Positions 58,678 through 64,000 of a stretch of 64,000 nt of DNA are shown piece by piece. How positions within the stretch are numbered: the stretch's first letter is position 1; each line of letters opens with the position of its first letter. A program made the position numbers and the translations under genes. Origin of the DNA: Sphingomonas naasensis (GTDB lineage: Bacteria > Pseudomonadota > Alphaproteobacteria > Sphingomonadales > Sphingomonadaceae); NCBI RefSeq assembly GCF_004792695.1, contig NZ_SRXU01000001.1, positions 124,001 to 188,000 on the forward strand, read 5' to 3'. The notes beneath the pieces were generated by a model that was not told where the DNA came from, made no database searches, and saw only the letters and a list, made by a program, of their open reading frames with translations.

Positions 58678-59309
58678 GCGGCGGGCGCCTGCCGTTTGCG
58701 CCGACGGCGGAGCATCGGCCGGGCGAGCAACAGCCCCACGACGAAGCCGCCGATATGCGCGGCCACCGCGACGGCTATGCCCTCCAGCCGGAAGGCATAG
58801 CCCGCCAGCAGATTGACGCCGATCCACGCCGCGCCGAGCCACGTGGCGCGGACGAACGCGGCCGGGATCGGCCCGATGGCGACGGCGCGAGCCTGGCTGA
58901 ACAGCAGCGCATAGGCGCCGAACAGCGCCGAGGCCGCCCCGCTCGCCCCGACCATCGGCACGACCGAGTCAGGATCGGGCAGCCATTGGCTCAGCGCCGC
59001 GGCATAGGCGCCGACGACATAGAGAATCAGGATGTTGCGCGCGCCGAGCCACGTCTCGCAGGCGCGTCCGGTGAAGACGAGGATCAGCATGTTGCTGAGC
59101 AGGTGGAGCAACCCGCCATGGACCAGAGTCGCGGTCAACGGGGTGAGCCAAGCCGGCACTGCCGCATAATCGGTTTCGACGCCGCTCAGCCGCGCCGGGA
59201 TGAAGCCCGCGCGCATCGGCGCATCGACCCAGTCGGGGGCGAATTCGGCCGCGACGCTGACCAGCACGGTCAGCGCAGCGATCATGGCGGTAGCCGTCGG
59301 ACGGCGCAT
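58674..59309 (-). CDS. Rhomboid intramembrane serine protease
   Basis: This 211-residue protein has six membrane segments and the rhomboid catalytic pair: Ser in MVGASGAASALFGAYALL (GxSG; about 123-140) and His in VAVAAHIGGFVVGLLLARP (about 182-200). HGGLLHLLSNMLILVFTG is the conserved HxxxN region. Rhomboids cleave membrane proteins inside the bilayer. The substrate is unknown. A second rhomboid-like gene lies 25 bp upstream on the same strand. Confidence 0.88.
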   Translation of the reverse strand: MRRPTATAMIAALTVLVSVAAEFAPDWVDAPMRAGFIPARLSGVETDYAAVPAWLTPLTATLVHGGLLHLLSNMLILVFTGRACETWLGARNILILYVVGAYAAALSQWLPDPDSVVPMVGASGAASALFGAYALLFSQARAVAIGPIPAAFVRATWLGAAWIGVNLLAGYAFRLEGIAVAVAAHIGGFVVGLLLARPMLRRRRKRQAPAA

Positions 59310-59334
59310 CCCGGCCTCTAGCGAAACGCGGCGG

Positions 59335-59913
59335 TCATGCGCCCCGGTATCGCCAGGCGAGCAGCGGCCGCGCCAGCAGCATGCCCGCGACCAGCCCGAA
59401 GATCGGCGAAACCAGCCCCGTCGAGGGATCGAAGCTCCCCGCAGCGAGCGCGAGGATCAGCTGGAAGGCGATCCAGAACAGCGCGAGGCTGGCGATCTGC
59501 CCCGCCCGGCCGAAGCCGCGCCATGTCGGCAGCGCCTCGGGAACCCCGTACAGCGTGAAGTAGGCGCTGATCACCCCGAACAGCGCGGGATCCATCCCCG
59601 CGCTCGGGATCGGCGAGTGCGGCGTCAGCACCAGGCGCCCCAGCGCGCCGGCATAGCCCGCCACGACGAACAGCACGCCCAGCCCGACCGGCCCGATTGC
59701 CCGCTCGACATAGCGGCCGGCGATCAGCAGGAAGACGAGGTTGAATACTGCGGAGAGCAGGTCCGACGGCAAGAACAGCGACGCGAGCGGCGACAGCCAG
59801 AACCACGGGTCCTGGCGCCACACCCCGGAGGCGAGCTCGAGCGGCACGAAACCGAAGCCGATCGCGGCGGCCTGGAATCCGACCACCGCACCGACGAACA
59901 GCAGCGCGAACAC
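59335..59913 (-). CDS. Rhomboid-fold protein lacking catalytic residues
   Basis: This 192-residue protein follows the rhomboid pattern (SDLLSAVFNLVFLLIAGRYV, PVGLGVLFVVAGYAGALGRL) but the GxSG serine region reads PSAGMDPALFGVI and the helix-6 His is replaced (GLVSPIFGLVAGMLLA), so it cannot be a standard rhomboid protease. It could be a substrate-binding pseudoprotease or an accessory to the adjacent active rhomboid. The start is uncertain: GTG 59913 is the first standard codon, but the frame stays open upstream and a further N-terminal helix (GRFTDALIAVSVF) fits the fold, so a non-standard start is possible. Confidence 0.75.
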   Translation of the reverse strand: MFALLFVGAVVGFQAAAIGFGFVPLELASGVWRQDPWFWLSPLASLFLPSDLLSAVFNLVFLLIAGRYVERAIGPVGLGVLFVVAGYAGALGRLVLTPHSPIPSAGMDPALFGVISAYFTLYGVPEALPTWRGFGRAGQIASLALFWIAFQLILALAAGSFDPSTGLVSPIFGLVAGMLLARPLLAWRYRGA

Positions 59914-59966
59914 CGAGACCGCGATCAGCGCATCGGTGAAGCGTCCGCGAGGGAGGTTGGTTACGC

Positions 59967-60443
59967 TCAGATGAACTCGATCCGCGAGACCAGATAATAG
60001 CGGTCGCCCGCCGGCACCGAGACCTCGACCTCGTCGTCGACCTTGCGCCCGATCAGCGCGCGGCCGATCGGCGAATTGTACGAGATGCGGCCCTTGCTCG
60101 CATCGGCCTCGGTCTCGCTGACGATCTGATACTTGATCGGCTTGTCGTCCTCGTCGAGCAAGGTCACCGTCGCGCCGAACACGATCTTGTCGCCCGAAAG
60201 CTCCTTGGGATCGATGATCTGGGCGCGGCTCAGCTTGCCCTCGATGTCCGAGATCGTCGCCTCGTTCTGGCCCTGCTGCTCCTTGGCAGCATGATATTCG
60301 GCGTTTTCCGAAAGATCGCCATGCGCGCGCGCTTCCTCGATCGCATCCACGATCAGCGGGCGCTCCGCTTTGAGGCGCTTCAGCTCGGCAGTGAGCTTCT
60401 CATAGCCCTCCTTGAGCATCGGCATCTTTTCGACCGTCGCCAT
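59967..60443 (-). CDS. greA: Transcription elongation factor GreA
   Basis: This 158-residue protein is GreA. It enters the RNA polymerase secondary channel and stimulates transcript cleavage in backtracked complexes. The N-terminal coiled coil has [20 protein letters not shown], then [20 protein letters not shown] with the acidic tip (DxxE). The C-terminal FKBP-like domain includes [20 protein letters not shown]. The ATG at 60443 gives the standard length; an upstream ATG would add 17 residues. It lies downstream of carB on the same strand, as in many alphaproteobacteria. Confidence 0.96.
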   Translation of the reverse strand: MATVEKMPMLKEGYEKLTAELKRLKAERPLIVDAIEEARAHGDLSENAEYHAAKEQQGQNEATISDIEGKLSRAQIIDPKELSGDKIVFGATVTLLDEDDKPIKYQIVSETEADASKGRISYNSPIGRALIGRKVDDEVEVSVPAGDRYYLVSRIEFI

Positions 60444-60704
60444 TCCATTCCGCCCTTCAAACGCCTCGATCCCCAAGCGACTCCCGAGGAGCACGCCCGC
60501 ACATCAACACCGATTGGGGGAGATCAATTGTGCGATTGCGAATAATAAGACTGCAGGGGGCAAACATCAAGCGTCTGCCCGATTCACGCCTCAATTCACC
60601 GCCTCGGCGAACGCTCGCCCGCATTCCGGCGAATACCGGTATCTCAGGCGATTGCACCGCGTTCGAACCATGGAATCGCGGCCTTGCCCGGGATTCCGAT
60701 ACGC

Positions 60705-64000
<3,296 letters not shown>

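Overview
The window is a high-GC chromosomal segment from an alphaproteobacterium, most likely a sphingomonad (Sphingomonas or a close relative). The evidence is a large TonB-dependent receptor, a PopZ (DUF2497) gene beside tolC and a Pcm-like gene, an E1-beta of pyruvate dehydrogenase with its own N-terminal lipoyl domain, class II DAHP synthase, DUF4170 and DUF3618 proteins, TrmFO, and the gene pairs eno-ftsB and carB-greA. No species can be named from the sequence alone.

Region 1 (1 to about 13.26 kb) is the right-hand part of a podovirus-like prophage. It begins inside a capsid-assembly gene and continues with major capsid, Bbp16-type cement protein, a head-region protein, a tail fibre, tail tubular protein A, and a tail tubular protein B that has been rearranged. 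The B gene is interrupted by a proline-rich linker plus a compact Hint (hedgehog/intein-type) domain, has lost its middle, and its last part is fused to a beta-helix tailspike. The three pieces are joined by TGATG and GTGA stop/start overlaps. A methyltransferase-glycosyltransferase gene on the other strand may be a lysogenic-conversion gene. A four-gene lysis cassette follows, with every junction an ATGA overlap. Next come an ISL3-type transposase coupled to a ribbon-helix-helix-like gene, a repeated CATATSAGATA motif in the divergent control region, a PAPS-reductase-like gene and small phage genes. No integrase or attachment site is visible.

Region 2 (13.3 to 31.5 kb) holds host genes: a PL10-like pectate lyase, tRNA-Arg(ACG), a lipoprotein, a membrane/spermidine-synthase-like fusion, tandem GNAT acetyltransferases overlapping hemB, a MATE pump, valS, a zeta-toxin-like kinase with a small partner, an S9 peptidase, popZ, tolC and a Pcm-like protein.

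Region 3 (31.6 to 39.6 kb) has tRNA-Cys(GCA) close to cysS, whose coding sequence carries an in-frame cluster of palindromes. It also has a secreted coiled-coil protein, a TM2 protein, a 2-hydroxyacid dehydrogenase, and a class II DAHP synthase with an in-frame N-terminal XRE-type helix-turn-helix. Two perfect TTACCC-N5-GGGTAA palindromes lie just upstream of that gene.

Region 4 (39.6 to 64 kb) carries a TonB-dependent receptor, an orphan terminase-small-subunit-like HTH protein, VOC, DUF488 and YhhN proteins, trmFO, an EF-hand protein, a squalene/phytoene-synthase-family protein, three Tad-pilus-like secreted/minor-pilin genes, pdhA-pdhB, ftsB, eno, a four-gene cell-envelope operon, DUF4170, two adjacent rhomboids (one without catalytic residues), greA and the 3' part of carB. 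Paired inverted palindromic repeats occur between genes at several places.
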